A DNA stretch of 64,000 nt from Dipteris shenzhenensis. Lineage: Eukaryota; Polypodiophyta; Polypodiopsida; Gleicheniales. The stretch lies in the NCBI GenBank assembly GCA_047967505.1, contig CM106540.1. The stretch is one strand, 5' to 3'. Shown here in pieces: positions 43,983 to 56,563 of the stretch. Under the pieces are notes generated by a model, which was not told where the DNA came from, did not search any database, and saw nothing but the letters and a program-made list of their open reading frames with translations. Each line of letters begins with the position of its first letter. Positions within the stretch are counted from its first letter, which is position 1. The translations under genes were made by a program, and so were the position numbers.

Positions 43983-46900
43983 GTATACGCATTATCTCTT
44001 GGAACGTCAACGGGTTCCACTCATCAGGAACCCGTGGCCCCAGGAACATGGTGCTCAGACAGGAGCTCCAGCCAGCCTTGGTGGGAAGGGTAGATGTGCT
44101 CCTCTTGTAGGAACACAAGCTTTCGGCTTCTCAGACCAGTATTTGTGGGAAGGTCCTCACAGAATGCTCCCACACCTACTGGGAACCTTCGATTGGCGAG
44201 CAGGGGAGGAGCGGGGGTGTCTGTACCTCCATCGACGCTTCTCTAGTTCAACATGTGTGTGGTTTTGGCACCCTGATCCGAAGACGACCACTTTGGGTGG
44301 GCTTGAATATTGAGGGATCCCGCATCGGCATCCTCAATATCTATGCCCTGACCGACCTCAGACGGAGAGCCGCTTTTTGGAGCTCTTTGACAGACTTATT
44401 GCCAGATATGGATTCTTGGATTGTAGGAGGGGACTTCAATAACCTTGAGACCTTAGAGAATCAGTAGGGAAGGGGCCCAGAGTTCCTCGGTATAGCTCAG
44501 GTAGAGCAGGCAGATTGGGACTTCTTCTTGTTCACTGTGGGAGGTCGGGACAGCTGGAGGGAGCCTTCCTTTTGCAGATGGACAGGGAGTCTGGACTTCT
44601 TTTGGGGTTACAGGAGGGAGGGAGGCAGACTTCTAGAGTGGTTGGACCGTTTCTATGTCAGCGATTGGGCGCTAGGCAGAGGTGGAGAGTCAGAAGTGGT
44701 TCCAGGGACGACCCTCTCTCTGACCATGCCCCAGTCATCCTAGTTGTGGACTCAGCCTCTCACTCCTTACCTCCACGCTCATGCCGGATCCCAGACTCCA
44801 TCTACTCCAGAGCAACGGTTCGCAGTAGGATAGTGTACCTGTGGGAGCAGGATTCGGACCCCATGGGGGATATGGTAGCACAGGTAGCTTAGGCTCTTGC
44901 CGAGTCTAGTCTCATCTGTCAGCAGGAGGCGATTCAGATCAAGCAGCAGTGGTGGGCGAAGGAGAGGGGTCTCAGACGAGATCTCGCCTCGATACAGTGG
45001 ATGCAGAAGTCTTCTCCAGGCTCTGAGGAGCTCAGACGGCAGGAGGTTAGAGCCCGAGCCATGCTAGAGGAGATCACCCAGCGACACTCAGAGTTCTCGT
45101 TTCATGCATCCAAGTCCTTTTGGGCTAGGAAAGGCGACACGATGTGCAGAGTGTTCTTCAGGACTCATGGCCAGAGGTCAGCAGGCGAACAGCTCTAATC
45201 TCTTAGAGCGCAGGATGGTAGTGTCAGGACAGATCCAGACGAGGTCCGGGACTTGGCGACAGACTTCTACAGATCTCTGTTCTAGCAGGAGCCCCCAGAC
45301 CCTCGTGCCCGCCATTGCAGGGAGGAGGTGTGGAGATATACACCGTCGCTCGTGCAGCCTAGCGTGAGTGATTCTCTTCTCACCCCTTTCACCGTGGCAG
45401 AGATGCAGGATGCGGTGAGCGCTATTGATGGGCAGAAATGCCCAGGTGAGGATGGGCTCTCCAGATCTTTCTTCACCACCTTCTGGGAGCAGGTCCACCA
45501 GCCCTTGCTCGCAGCCTTCCAGCATATCTTCTCCAGCGGACAGATGCCAAAGAGCCTTGCGACACGCTTGATTTGCCTCATCCCCAAAGGGGGGGACCAT
45601 CAGGAGATCAGACAGTGGCGCCCTATCACCCTCCTCCCGACTGCCTACAAAATCCTCGCCAAGATGATCAGTAGCCGCATTTGCCCCCTCCTACATGACT
45701 TGATCCATGACACCCAGACTGGTTTTGTCCGAGATCTCGCAGCATTTTGGACAACATTTTCACATTCTCAGAGGCGATGGAGTGGGCCCAACACAGTGGC
45801 CAGCACCTTGCCATACTCCTTGACTTTGAGAAGGCGTACGACAGGGTAGACTGGTCCTTCTTGGAAGGTACACTCTCTCGGTTCGGTTTCCCGGACGAGT
45901 GGATCAGAGGTATTGCTAGCCTCTACAGGTCGGCCTCTAGCCGGTTATCATCAGCGGCAGGATGGGAGAGATTCACCCTCGAGCGCTTGGTGCGTCAAGG
46001 CTGCCCGCTTGCACCCTACCTCTTCCTATTTTTTGCGGAGGCCATGACTCACTTCCTACGAGCCCGTACCACTGGTCTTCGAGGGATGCACCTCCCTATT
46101 CGCGACGATGCTGAACTTCTGGACTCCGAGTATGCAAACGACACAGCCCTGTATGTGCAGGATGATATCGAGTCACTGGAACGAGTGAGACTGTCCTTAG
46201 AGGTTTTTTGCCTAGCCGCTGGGGCGAAAATCAACTGGCATAAGTCAGTTGGTTTTCTTACGGATCCGGGAGCCAGCTCATAGTGGGGTATTTTCCTGGG
46301 GTTTCGCTGGATCCCTATAGGACAGACGACACGTTACCTAGGATTCCAGGTAGGCCTGGATATCACAGCAGTTCTTACCGGTCCTAGTCTCCATACGACA
46401 GAAGCTAGCCTTTTGGAGCACGGCTCGGCTATCCTTGGCAAGCAGGGCCCTTGTGGTCAACCAGGTCCTTCTTGCCACCGCTTGGTACGTGGCCTCTTGT
46501 TGGTGTTTCTCGAGATCGTGTGTAGCCCAGCTGAGGAGACTAGTGTGGAACTTCCTTTGGTCTGGCTCAGATGGTTCCGGCACCACCAGAGCCCGGGTCA
46601 CCTGGCAGACGGCGGTCTTTCTCCCCCAGACAGAGGGTGGCCTTGGCATCATAGATCCAGAACTGCAGAGTCAGGCATTACTTGGCAAGTAAGTAATCCG
46701 CGGTCTGACCCCAGGAGGGCAGACGTGGAAGCTTTTGCTTCAGCATGGTCTCAGCGCATGTACCCCCTAGAGAGGGGGTGATTGGCAGCCGTCTATCCGG
46801 TGGATTTTCACTTCTGCCCCACTGACTCAGCCCCGTTCCCCCTTCCTCCGTAGCCTCGTCTCGGTCTGGAGGAAGTTGCGACACAGCCTCTCCCAGGTTC

Positions 46901-46984
46901 CCCCTAGCTGCCGAGAGGAGATAGACAGACAGCCCCTGATCTGGAGCAGCCAGGTGACAGATGATACAGGTCGCCAGCTTGGAG

Positions 46985-47263
46985 AAAAGAAAGAAAGAAA
47001 GAAAGTTTATTAAATGCAAAATGCCAAAAATGCAGAATGGCAGTAATAAGTACTAAGTCCTAAGTACAACATAGTGATGTCGATGGTCGACTATATATAA
47101 ATCTCAGCATCATCATCAATATCATCATCATCATCATCATCCCCAACAACAGCAAGATATCAGGATGGATGAGGCAGTGGAGGCATGAAGTCGGCAATAG
47201 AGTGCTATCGGCCACTCAGAGGTGCAGTCCTGGCACGTCTCTTGGTCGTAGCTCTATGTCTAA
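46985..47263 (-). mobile_element. Epsilon LINE 3' end inserted in alpha2
   Basis: Absent from alpha1 at the matching place (about 886). It begins AAGAAAGAAAGAAAGTTTATT and then matches 57480-57750 (GATGTCGATGGTCGACTATAT, an ATC microsatellite, GGATGAGGCAGTGGAGGC). No clear target duplication; 40-50 bases of alpha sequence are replaced. Confidence 0.75.
47104..47142. repeat. (ATC)n microsatellite within epsilon
   Basis: CATCATCATCAATATCATCATCATC-type repeat; the same tract is at 57582-57632 in the other epsilon copy, so it belongs to the element. Confidence 0.8.
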
Positions 47264-48717
47264 CCAAGGCGCTCCGGGTTTGGAGGGACGTCTACAGCCA
47301 GCAGCCCAGGCGAGCAACAGTAGGTACGGCATGTGGGATCCAGGCTCGGCGAGCAGAGATTGATGCTGCCATTCCTGCAGGTTGGAGGATTCCCATGATC
47401 ACCAGACAGCTCCTCCCTGGAGATGAGAGGTGGCTAGGGCAGTTCACACCCCGTGGCATTCCTTTGGTGGTTGCAGGCCTTTTCTCGGACTCCTCGATTC
47501 ACTTCTTCTCCGTCGCCGATGATAGCCGTCTCCAGAGCAGAGAGGCCGTGACCGACCCCCAGCTTCCCTGGCAGTGCCTTCGCATCATAGGGCTGCAAGG
47601 GAAAACATGGCATATAGACCCCCTGATTATGCAGGACCAGGACTGGAGACTCTGGATCTGGGAGAGCCGTTCCTTGACTGAGGTGGAGTAGGACCCAAGG
47701 GAGTGGCGCTGGCCACCTTTGGAGACCTCAGAGAACCCTACCCCCTTCTTCTCTTACAGTGCGTGTACTGGTAGGCGTGCTCTTGGGGCTCTCCAGCGCA
47801 GGCTACCCACACAGGCACATAGTTGGTATGCCCAAGGGATATCTCTGGTCTTTCTTCGCACATTCTGGAAGACTCTTTGGGCAAGCTGGCGGCCGAGGAA
47901 GATTTCATACTTTCTTTGGATGGTGGCCCATAAAGGGCTACCAGTTGGCAGCTGGCTGAGGCAGATGGGGTAGGAGGGGCATTGCCAGATGTGTTTTCAG
48001 GAGGAGTCATCCCTGAAGCACTGCCTTTGGAGCTACTCGCATGCTCAGACAGTGTAGAAGGGAGTCATGGGGATCTTAGTGAGGGTTGCACCCGAACTAG
48101 GACCGGCGGTCACTTGGGGAGCCGTTTGCTGGTGCAGCACCGAGATGGGACATCACTTGGCTTATGAGTTCTCTAGGCAGGATCCAGTTTTCTTCATCAC
48201 GCAGGCCACCTGGGCTTACATGGACAGCTTCCCTTGGCATCTGACAGAGACAGATGCACGACCGATGACTCGGCACCCAGTTTGGGAGATCATAGGGAGT
48301 ATTGCAGGCTGGCATATCTGGACTTCCAGATGCGCGCAGACCCTAGGAGATCAGGCTTCTTCTGCTACCCAGACCCTAGCGGATATTTGGAGCACGATCA
48401 TTCCCACGCTCAAGGGTCAGTGGGATCAGATTCAGGGGGAGTCCCGGCAGGGAAGGAGAAGAGACAGCGCTTCCTTTGCGACTGGGACCATCAAGATCTG
48501 TTCTTCCAGCACTCTGCTCAGAGTCTTCAGTGGCATTACTCCCCCCCACCATGGCTGTTTGTCCACACTCCGATGATTATGCCCTGAGAGGCTTGTAATT
48601 AGTATTTTGCTACCTTGGGCTGTATCCGTTTTGCGATTGCAGCCCGCTGGCCTTTAGGCCCTCTTGTACTCTCGTTTTCAAGCAATATAACTAGCACTAC
48701 TTTTTTGCGCAAAAAAA

Positions 48718-48730
48718 ATACACAAGTACA
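48718..48730. repeat. Alpha2 target-site duplication, right
   Basis: ATACACAAGTACA, partner of 41818-41830. Confidence 0.85.
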
Positions 48731-49089
48731 AATCTGTTCAGGTATAACAACAAGCGAAATAGAATTGGAAGGATGTGCACACTTTCCGAGTAAAAACCTA
48801 CGAGCAGAAAAGTCCGAGCGTGACACCAACCATGCTTGTATATTTCTCAAAGGAATATACTTATTTTTCATTATAACCCTCATTTTAGAGAACACCATCT
48901 ATATATGAACAAATAGTGAACACTTTAGAAACTCCTATAAATACCTCCCTACCATACTCTCTTTTGAGGATTATAGTAGTTAAATCAATTTAAAAGAGTT
49001 TCCCTAATCTTTAGCAATCCCATATTTGAAGCTCTCATATAACAATGTATACCATATGCATGAGTAGGAAAAAGATATTGGAAACCTCA
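48731..49089. other. AT-rich DNA between two alpha LINEs, no gene
   Basis: About 360 AT-rich bases. By the target duplications it was once continuous with 56564 onward. Confidence 0.6.
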
Positions 49090-49105
49090 TACTTGAGGCC
49101 ATTAT
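49090..49105. repeat. Alpha3 target-site duplication, left (16 bp)
   Basis: TACTTGAGGCCATTAT, identical to 56548-56563. Confidence 0.93.
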
Positions 49106-49231
49106 TTGCCGAAAAAACAGTGCTAATTATATTACTTCGAAAACAAGATACAAGAGGTCAGCATTGCAATTGACGGGCTGCGTTCACAAATCGGACGCAG
49201 CCCTAAAGGTAACAAAAAGTAAAGCTCTCTC

Positions 49232-52200
49232 TCACGGAGGGATTAGGCGAGTGTGAATGAACAGCCAGAGAGGTGGTGAGTAGCGCCACTGAAGGCCCTG
49301 CGAAGTATGCTCGAAGAAGAGGCCCTGTGTGTCCCAAACCCGGAGGAAACGTCTCCGCTTCTCATGGCCGGCCCGGGAGTCTCCCTGTATCTGGTCCCAC
49401 TGGCCTCTGAGGGTATGTATAGTCTCACTCCAGATGTCAGTCATGATTTGGGCAGTCGATAAGGAGGTGCCACCGAGGATCTGCGCGCAGCGCGAGGTCC
49501 AAATGTGCCATCCTGCGATGCTGCTAATAATCTCCTAGACTGGTTGCCTCTCCTGAGATCCTGTGCCAACCTCTGCCAAGTGCGGCGGAATGCTCTCGAG
49601 CGGCCCCCACGTCCCCTGTGTGATAAGGAATGTAGGGTCCTGCTGACATGCCTCGAACAAGTGGTGAAAACCAGGTGCGGTGCTGCACCAGCAGAACGCG
49701 CCCCAAGTGATCAAACCTAGCTCCGATGCTGCGCGAGTAAGGATCCCGAAGGTCCACCTCCACACTTCCTGGGCGCGAGTGCAGCTCCATAGGCAGTGTT
49801 TTGGTGACTCCTCGTCCTCATGACAGATCTAACAACGTCCGTCCTGACCTATCTGCCGCAACCAGCTCCCCACTGGAAGACCTTTGTGGGCGAGAAGCCA
49901 CAGGAAGTAGGAGATCTTCCGCGGCCGCCAGCTCTCCCACAAGGCCTTCCAGAAGGCCTGCAAAAATAATCTGGAAATACCCTGAGCATACCAACTAGGC
50001 TGCTGGGTGGGAGGGCGGCTCTGCATCCTCCCGAGAACTCGCCTGCCCAAAGTCGTGCTGTAGGCAAAGAAAGAGGTCAGCCCCTGACCTGTCACAATCT
50101 CTGGCCATCTCCACTCTCCTGGGTCCCAATCAAGCTCTGACAAGGCCCGCCCCTCCCAGAGCCAGAGTCGCCAAAGCTGCAGCTGATCCTGCTCTATGCT
50201 AGGATCGGTCCGCCAAACCTTCCCCACGAGGCCTACGACCCGAACCCTCTGCCATGGGAGTAGGGGGTCGATGAGCACATCCTCTCTCCTGAGACGGCCG
50301 TCCCCCATAACCGCGAAGAAGGAAACAGAGGAGTCGTCCATCCGACCTGCGACCACTAGTGGGATGCCACGGGGGGTGAACTATCCTAGCCAACGGTCAT
50401 CACCAGGCATGAGGATCTGAAACTCGGGTGGAACCAACCAATCAGTTGGAATCGCTCCGTCTATCTCCGTATGTCTCGCCTGAGCTCCACGGGCACCTCC
50501 AGCTGCGTCTGCAAGATCAGCGGTCTCCAAATGTCTGTACGTGTCCCTCCAAACTCGAAGGGACCGGGCTGGCCCCCGCATCCAGCCGTCCCACCTGATG
50601 TGTGATCTCTCCCCCAGCTGAAGGCCCTCGGCATCTCTGACCTGATCGTTCCAGATAAGCGGCTAGCGATCGATCTCCTCCTGACAGCTAGGAGGGGACT
50701 GAATGAGACTCAGGCGGAGCCGCCTCCAAACCATGAGGAGGCTACGAATGAGTGGGGAGCGGGGATGAGTGAGCGGTGTGGAAGTGAAGATCCACCTGAG
50801 GGATGGTAGCCACTCTCCACCTCGGCGCGGGACACAAGAACCGATCCCCTGCTGAAGTAACATCTTCCACGTTTGCCTCCCCGGGGTCAAACCGCGGATA
50901 ACTAGCTTGCCCAGCAGGGCCTGACTCTGAAGCTCTGGATCGATGACCCCCAAGCCACCCTCAGCCTGTGGAAGAATGACTGTCTGCCAAGCAACCCTAG
51001 CTCTGGTATCTCTGAGACCATCCCCCCCAGACCACAGGAAGTTCCGAACCAACCTCCTAAGCTGTGCCACGCTGGATCTCGAGAAACACCAACAGGAAGC
51101 CACATACCAAGCCGTGGCTAGGAGGACCTGGTTAACTACCAGAGCGCGACCTGCAAGGGAGAGCTTAGCAGTGCTCCAGAAAGCCAGCTTCCGTCGAATG
51201 GAATCTAGCACCGGGAGAAACTGCTGAGCTGGCGTGATATCCAGGCCGACCTGAAAGCCGAGATATCTAGCTGTCTGTCCCCGCGGGATCCACCTGAAAC
51301 CCAAAAACCTCCCCCACTGAGAACACGCCCCGGGGTTTGTGAGAAAACCAACTGATTTGTTCCAGTTGATTTTCGCACCGGCTGCCGAACAGAAGACCTC
51401 TAGGGCCATCCTCACCCTCTCCAGCATCATCTCATCATCCTAGACATACAGTGCTGTGTCATCCGCATATTCCGAGTCCAGGAGCTCCGTGTCCTCCCTG
51501 AGGGGAAGGCGAACACCCCGGATCCCGATAGACCTCGCCCAAAGGTAGTATGTCATAGCCTCGACGAAGAAGAGAAACAGGTAAGGAGCAAGGGGGCAGC
51601 CCTGACGCACTGATCTCTCCAAGCGAAAACGCTCTCCCATCCTGCCGCCAATGATAACCCTGCTAGAAGCTGTCCTGTATAACGCTGAAATACCCTGAAT
51701 CCATCCTGCTGGGAAACCTAGTCGCTCCAGAGTCCCCTCCAGGAAGGACCAGTCCACTCGATCGTAGGCCTTCTCAAAGTCGAGAAGTAGGATGGCTAAA
51801 TGTGACCCACTGTGCTGAGCCCACTCCGCCGCCTCTGAGAAGGTGAAGACATTATCCAGGATACTGCGATCCTGGACAAAGCCTGTCTAAGTGTCATGAA
51901 TGAGGTCTGGAAGTAGAGGCCGAACTCTGGCGCTGATCATCTTGGCAAGGATTTTGTAGGCAGTGGTGAGGAGGGTGATCGGGCGCCACTGACGAATCTC
52001 CTGACGATCTCCTCCCTTCGGGATGAGGCAAATCAGTCCCGAGGAGAGGCTCTCTGGCATATATCCGCTGCTGAAAATCCTCTGAAGAGCTGCTAGGAGG
52101 GGCTGATGGATCTAATCCCAGAAGGAGGTGAAGAAAGCTCGGGATAGCCCATCCTCGCCATGGCATTTCTGCCCGTCGATGGCCATCAAGGCCTCCAACA

Positions 52201-53623
52201 TCTCGTCCATAGTGAACGGTGCCAACAATGTCGCCTGCATGCTGGGCTGGACCAGGGATGGAATGTGCCTCCACACCTCCTCACGGGAGCGTGGAGTGCG
52301 AGAGGCAAGCTGCTCCTGCTGGAAAAGAGTCCTATAGAAGTCGGTAGCCAACCCCAAGACCTCACCCGGATCAGTAACGATGTGCCCCTCCGCTGTCCTA
52401 AGACTCCGTAGCTGATCACCTGCTGCTCTCTGGCCATGCATCCTGAAGAACTCCCTGCACATCCGGTCGCCCTTCCGAGCCCAGAAAGAGAGAGAGGCGT
52501 GATAGGAAAACTCTGAATGGCGCTGGAGAGTCTCCTCAAGAAGGGCTCTGGCTCGAAGGGCCTGGATCCGAAGCTCCTCCGAGCCCGGGGCTGCCTGCTG
52601 GAGTCGCTGAATGGAGGCGAGGTCCCTCCGAAGAGCTCTCTCTCTGCCCCACCACTCCTGTCGAACCTGTAGGGCTGCGAGCTGGCAAATCTGGTTGGAC
52701 TCCTGCAAAGCCTGTGCCACCAAATCAACCAGATCCACGCACTCGCCCCAATCTCTGTCCCAAAGGCTACCGATACTGCTACGCACGTCCTCCCTCGAGA
52801 AGATGGAGTCAAGAATCCGGCACGAACGGGGGGGAAGGGCCTGAACTGCCGAGTCTAATGATAAGAGCATAGGCGCATGGTCGGAAAGTGTCGTCCCTGG
52901 AGCTATACCCGCCTGACCGCCTCTGCTGATGGCCCAGTCACTGACATAAAATCTATCCAGCCTCTCCAGGAGTCTGCCTCCTTCCCTGCGGAAGCCCCAC
53001 GAGAAGTCCAAGCTCCCGTGCCAACGACGGAAGGACGGGTCTCTCCAGCTATCCCTACCTCCTGTCGCGAAGATAAATGAGTCCCAAGCGGATTGCTCTG
53101 CTTGAGACATGCCTGTAAACTCTGGTCCTCTGCCCTGTTGGACCTCCAAGGTCTCCAGATTGTTGAAGTCACCTCCAACAATCTAGGAATCCATGTCTGG
53201 GAGAATCCCTGTGAGTGTCCTCCAAAAGGTGGCTCTGCACCGGAGATCTGTGGGAGCATAAATGTTGAGGATTCCTATTCTGGAACCCTCCAACTCCAGG
53301 CCTACCCAGAGGGCCCGGCCTGGGATCAACGTGCCATGTCCAAAAACTCCCTGGGCTAACTGCTCGCACACGGAAGTACAGACACCTCCACTCCTCCCCT
53401 GTGCGCCGATCGAGGGCTCCCAATAAGTGTGAGAACGTCCAGGGAGAATCTTCCCGCAGCTACGGGAATGAGCCACAGAAAGCTTGTGCTCCTGGAGCAG
53501 AAGTATATCCAAACGACCAATCACTACTGGCTGAAGTTCCTGTCTCAAAATGAGCTTCCTAGGACCACGGGTGCCAGAAGAATGAAACCCGTTCACATTC
53601 CAGGAGACAAGGTGTAGGCTCAT
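49232..53623 (-). pseudogene. Alpha3 LINE ORF2, 1,464-codon frame with eight TAG stops and no frameshift
   Basis: ATG at 53623 (LVSWNVNGFHSSGTRG). Endonuclease: LLLQEHKLS, IVGGDFNNLE, RLDRFYVSDWAI, LSDHAPMLL. Linker: YHASLSFWARKGDRMCREFF. RT: CHGEDGLSRAFF, WRPITLLTTAYKILAKM, LLLDFEKAYDRVDWSFLEG, RQGCPLAPYLFLFF and EYADDTALYV (intact). Thumb: AQQFLPVLDSIRRKLAFW. Zinc-binding: RKISYFLWLLAHKGLPVGSW, then ICHEDEESPKHCLWSC. Stops are TAG at 53183, 52112, 51887, 51440, 50663, 50381, 49829 and 49535 (lowest base given). Six replace CAG and two replace TGG, as judged from other alpha copies in the window. Confidence 0.92.
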
Positions 53624-55664
53624 GGTGAGGACTGGGAGGCTGCGAACAACTGTCTGCTCGCGGCAGATGTCGATGAAGAAGCTGACATTTCGGAGTGGAG
53701 GCGCTAACGCTTATGAGAAGATTTGGAGGGGGAGGCGGGGTCGTCCTGCCCGTTCTTCAACACCTTTAGCAAAGGCGAGAGGCCTTTGGTGCCATGAGCA
53801 AATGCTTTCTCGAGCCAACTCGAGATCTCTGAAGTAGTCATCCCGTAGAAGGCTCGGAGTTTCAGAGGGGTCCAGGCTCTGACATCCTGGGGGAGGGGCC
53901 ATGACAGAGGGGGCCTAAGGATCACAATCAATCTGAAGCGTTTGGCGGCGCAACGCCACCACAGGCACACGTCACCCTTGGACCACCGAGTCTCGAGAAG
54001 CTGCCCACCGGACGGGCCTATCCAGGAGCAAACCTGAGCGTGCGTCTGCTCTCTGAGAGCCTCCCAGACCGAGTCGTCTGTCCAAGTCTCGGTGCCGTCG
54101 CTGAGGAACGTGAAAGCAAAGCTAGGGCCATCCCTCGGGGCCAAGGCTGCGATCTTCCCATCCGCCCCTTTGCGGAGCAGGAAGATACTGATGTCGAGAC
54201 ATGCAGGGAAGGTCCCAAGGTCGGCCACATCCAAGTAGTCCCAGGGGCCAGATCTGTAAAAGTCACGAGGAAGCTCTCTCTCCTGAAGCTGAGGCCCACC
54301 AGAGTCTGCAACTGAGGGGCTAGCGGATAGGGAAGCCTGCTCCAGTGGTGGTGTAGACTCAGGGTGTCCTACCTGTGGAGGGGAAGGGGGAGGTGGCTGG
54401 GGGGTAGGCAACTCAGATTCCACGGAGACGACTAGCGGGGGGGGTGGAGGAGGGGGAGTGGGGCTGCCCTCGGCTGAGAAACCATCGGTACAGCTGACAT
54501 TGCAGGGGAACTGAGAGAAACGGGGGGGGGGGGGGGATGGGGCTGCACCTGGGACTGGGGCTGAGAAGGAGGAGGAGGAGACTGAAGAGGAAGAGGCGGG
54601 GGCTGAAGCTGCAGGTCGGGAAGAGTGGGGTGCGACTGGGGAAGGGGCTGGGACTGAGTGGAAAGGGATTGGGGAGCGGAAGAGAGGGGGACCTGAGGCT
54701 GTGGAGGGCGGGCTACCGTCGAAGAAGAAGCTCTCCCAGGACCCTGGGGCGGCTGCCTATCAGGTCTCTGAGGTGCTGCCGCAGGTTGGGTAACCTCTGC
54801 CTCCTTGCCTTTATCAGAAATCTTCTTGTTCTTTCCTCTTTTCCTTCTAACCTCAGTCCAACCGCCAGCTAACTCTGGACCAGACTCCGGCTGCCTCTGC
54901 TCCTCCTGACGTGGCTGCCCGGAGGGGGGGGAGGGGGCGGAGGGGAAGGGGGCGGGGGGGGGGCGAGAGGAACTGGCGAATCGTGGACAAATCGCAGCCA
55001 AGTGCCCAAAGCCGTGACACCTCAGGCACTGGCCTGGCTGTCCGGTGACTACCATGCTCTGGGTGATGCTGTCGGCATCTGTCACGATCTCGATCACTGC
55101 AGGGAGAGTCGCAGGGTCCGCCACAGCCACACGGACTTGGGGGGCTCCTGCCGTAGTCACCGCATCGGCGAAAGTGTCGTGCATAACCCAGCCAAAGTGG
55201 GAGCCCAGGTCCCTGACAATCGGCCGCAGCTCAGCAGCAAGACCTGGAAAAACTAGCTTCACTGGATGGCGAGGTATGCGGAACCGAGCATCAAAATCCG
55301 CTGCACTGAATCCACGGTACCAAGGGACTATCATAATGATCTTTCCATCCACAGACGTGGGGGAACCAGCAATCAGGTTGCTCGCAATTTTCGCATTGGA
55401 GAGTTTGAGCCAGAAGATGCCCCTTCCCATAAGGGCCACCTCCTCAATATGGCCGTCCTCTAGCATGAGAGTGGACTAGAGCCAGTCCCTGATGGCTGAT
55501 CTGGAGGATGAATGTCCAATGACTCTGCCATAGACAGAGGTAAGGGCAAAGTCATTGGCAACCTCCTGAACCCGAGACGATTGTTGCTCTGTCAAGATAA
55601 CGCGGTAGGCATCTGGAGAGGGAGGGTCCGACTGGGCCTCCGGTTCCGGGCAGGGAGCCGCCAT
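53622..55664 (-). pseudogene. Alpha3 LINE ORF1 with CCHC knuckle and conserved C-terminal domain
   Basis: Start at 55664 (MAAPCPEPEAQ). N-terminal DUF4283-like domain with MGRGIFWLKLSNAKIASN, PWYRGFSAADFDAR and LVFPGLAAELRPIV; knuckle CLRCHGFGHLAAICPRF (about 55010); Lys-rich stretch; long Pro/Gln-rich linker (54430-54800); C-terminal domain RDFYRSGPWDYLDVADLG to KGLSPLLKVLKNG (54330-53760). Damage: TAG at 55476-55478 (alpha4 has CAG), a shift in a G-run near 54430, and TAG at 53704-53706. Reading past the last TAG, the frame meets a TGA that overlaps the ORF2 ATG (CCATGAGC), as in alpha2. Confidence 0.88.
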
Positions 55665-55739
55665 ACCACCAAGACATACTGCGAGACCTCCGATGAAGAA
55701 GAGGCTGCCACCCAAAAAAGGGGGGATAGATGCGGGGGG

Positions 55740-56547
55740 GTGGAGCCTGGGTGTGAAGAAGACAGGTGAGGCGAACCGGGGCGACGTGAGTTGGGTGGGG
55801 AAGCGGAGGCGAAGAGAGGGCGGAGGGCGGTGGAAACGAGGCGGGAGGCGGGGAGGCGGAGGTGGCGGGGGGTGGGGGCTGAGGATGGAGGGCGTGTGAG
55901 GTGAGAAGGCGGGAGTGGGGGTGGGGCGGGAAGGCGGGAGGGGGCACGGCGGGAGGGTGGGGCAAGAGGGGGCGGGGCGGGGCGGGGCGGAAGGGCGGGA
56001 GGGCGGGGGGCAGGCGTAGCGAGGGGACGGGGGGTGAAGCGGGGGGGCGGGGGGGAGCGAAGCGGGGGGTCGGGGGGCAGGCGAAGCGAGGGGGCGGGGG
56101 GTGAGGCGGAGAGGCTAGGAGGGGGGGGTGAAGCGTAGCGAGGGGGCGGAATGGGGCGGAGGGGCGAGGGGGATGAGGGCGGAGAGGCGAGGGGTGAGGG
56201 CGGGGGAGGGCGGGTGAGGGCGCAGTGGGGTGAGGCGGAGGGGCGAGGGGGTGAGCGCGGAGAGGCGAGGGGGTGAGGGCGGAGAGGCGAGGGGGTGAGA
56301 GCAGAGTGGCGAGGGGGGTGAGAGCGGAGAGGCGAGGGGGTGCTGCAAGCAGCAGCGGCGGGGGTGAGGCGGAGGGCGAGGGGGTGAGGGCGGAGAGGCA
56401 GGGGGGGTGAGGGCGGTCGAGGCGGGGGGGAGCTAGGGGGGGGTAGAGGTTGCGGGAGGGAGAGGGAGGGCTCGCAGGAGCTGAAGACCAGCAACAAGAC
56501 CCCAACACAGCATGGTATGCATGCGTATGGTCTTTACAGACTTGATC
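55740..56547 (-). promoter_or_regulatory. Alpha3 C-rich leader with 22-bp tandem units
   Basis: On the element strand this is extremely C-rich, with CTCACCCCC phrases. At about 56160-56345 a unit of 22-23 bases (plus strand GTGAGGGCGGAGAGGCGAGG) repeats at least four times. Long frames here are made of Pro, Ser and Leu from base composition. By position it should hold the LINE promoter. Confidence 0.6.
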
Positions 56548-56563
56548 TACTTGAGGCCATTAT
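56548..56563. repeat. Alpha3 target-site duplication, right (16 bp)
   Basis: TACTTGAGGCCATTAT, partner of 49090-49105. Confidence 0.93.

Larger units (their letters stand above)
43979..48586 (+). pseudogene. Alpha2 LINE ORF2 (endonuclease, RT, zinc-binding), many breaks
   Basis: ATG at 43979 overlaps the ORF1 stop (ATGA). Endonuclease: IISWNVNGFHSSG, LLL-stop-EHKLS (TAG for Gln), SWIVGGDFNNLE, WLDRFYVSDWAL; frameshift at the SDHAP motif near 44733. RT: CPGEDGLSRSFF, LICLIPKGGD, WRPITLLPTAYKILAKM (45328-45720), a shift near 45735, then ILLDFEKAYDRVDWSFLEG, RQGCPLAPYLFLFF and EYANDTALYV: the catalytic box is YAND rather than YADD. Thumb and C-terminal zinc-binding domain lie between 46330 and 48100, interrupted by the epsilon insert. 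The frame ends near 48586. Confidence 0.88.
41831..48717 (+). mobile_element. LINE alpha copy 2, near full length, 6.9 kb
   Basis: A C-rich leader (41831-42074), ORF1, overlapping ORF2 and a short 3' UTR ending TTTTTTGCGCAAAAAAAA (48701-48718), flanked by a 12-13-base target duplication. The leader is shorter than in alpha3 (about 880 bases), so the copy is slightly 5'-truncated. An epsilon LINE end lies inside at 46985-47263. Confidence 0.9.
49106..56547 (-). mobile_element. LINE alpha copy 3, full length, 7442 bp
   Basis: The minus-strand element has a perfect 16-base target duplication. 3' end (49106): CTGTTTTTTCGGCAA, with only two A as a tail. Then ORF2, ORF1 and a C-rich leader of 883 bases. 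Frames are kept across ORF2, and decay is almost only by point nonsense changes. It is the best preserved alpha copy and gives the family layout. Confidence 0.93.

Noticed and set aside
55552-56508. Long Pro/Ser-rich frames (over 300 codons) on the minus strand
   Set aside because: They lie in the C-rich tandem leader of alpha3. Two frames are open at once, which shows composition rather than coding. Only the part from 55664 down is real ORF1.
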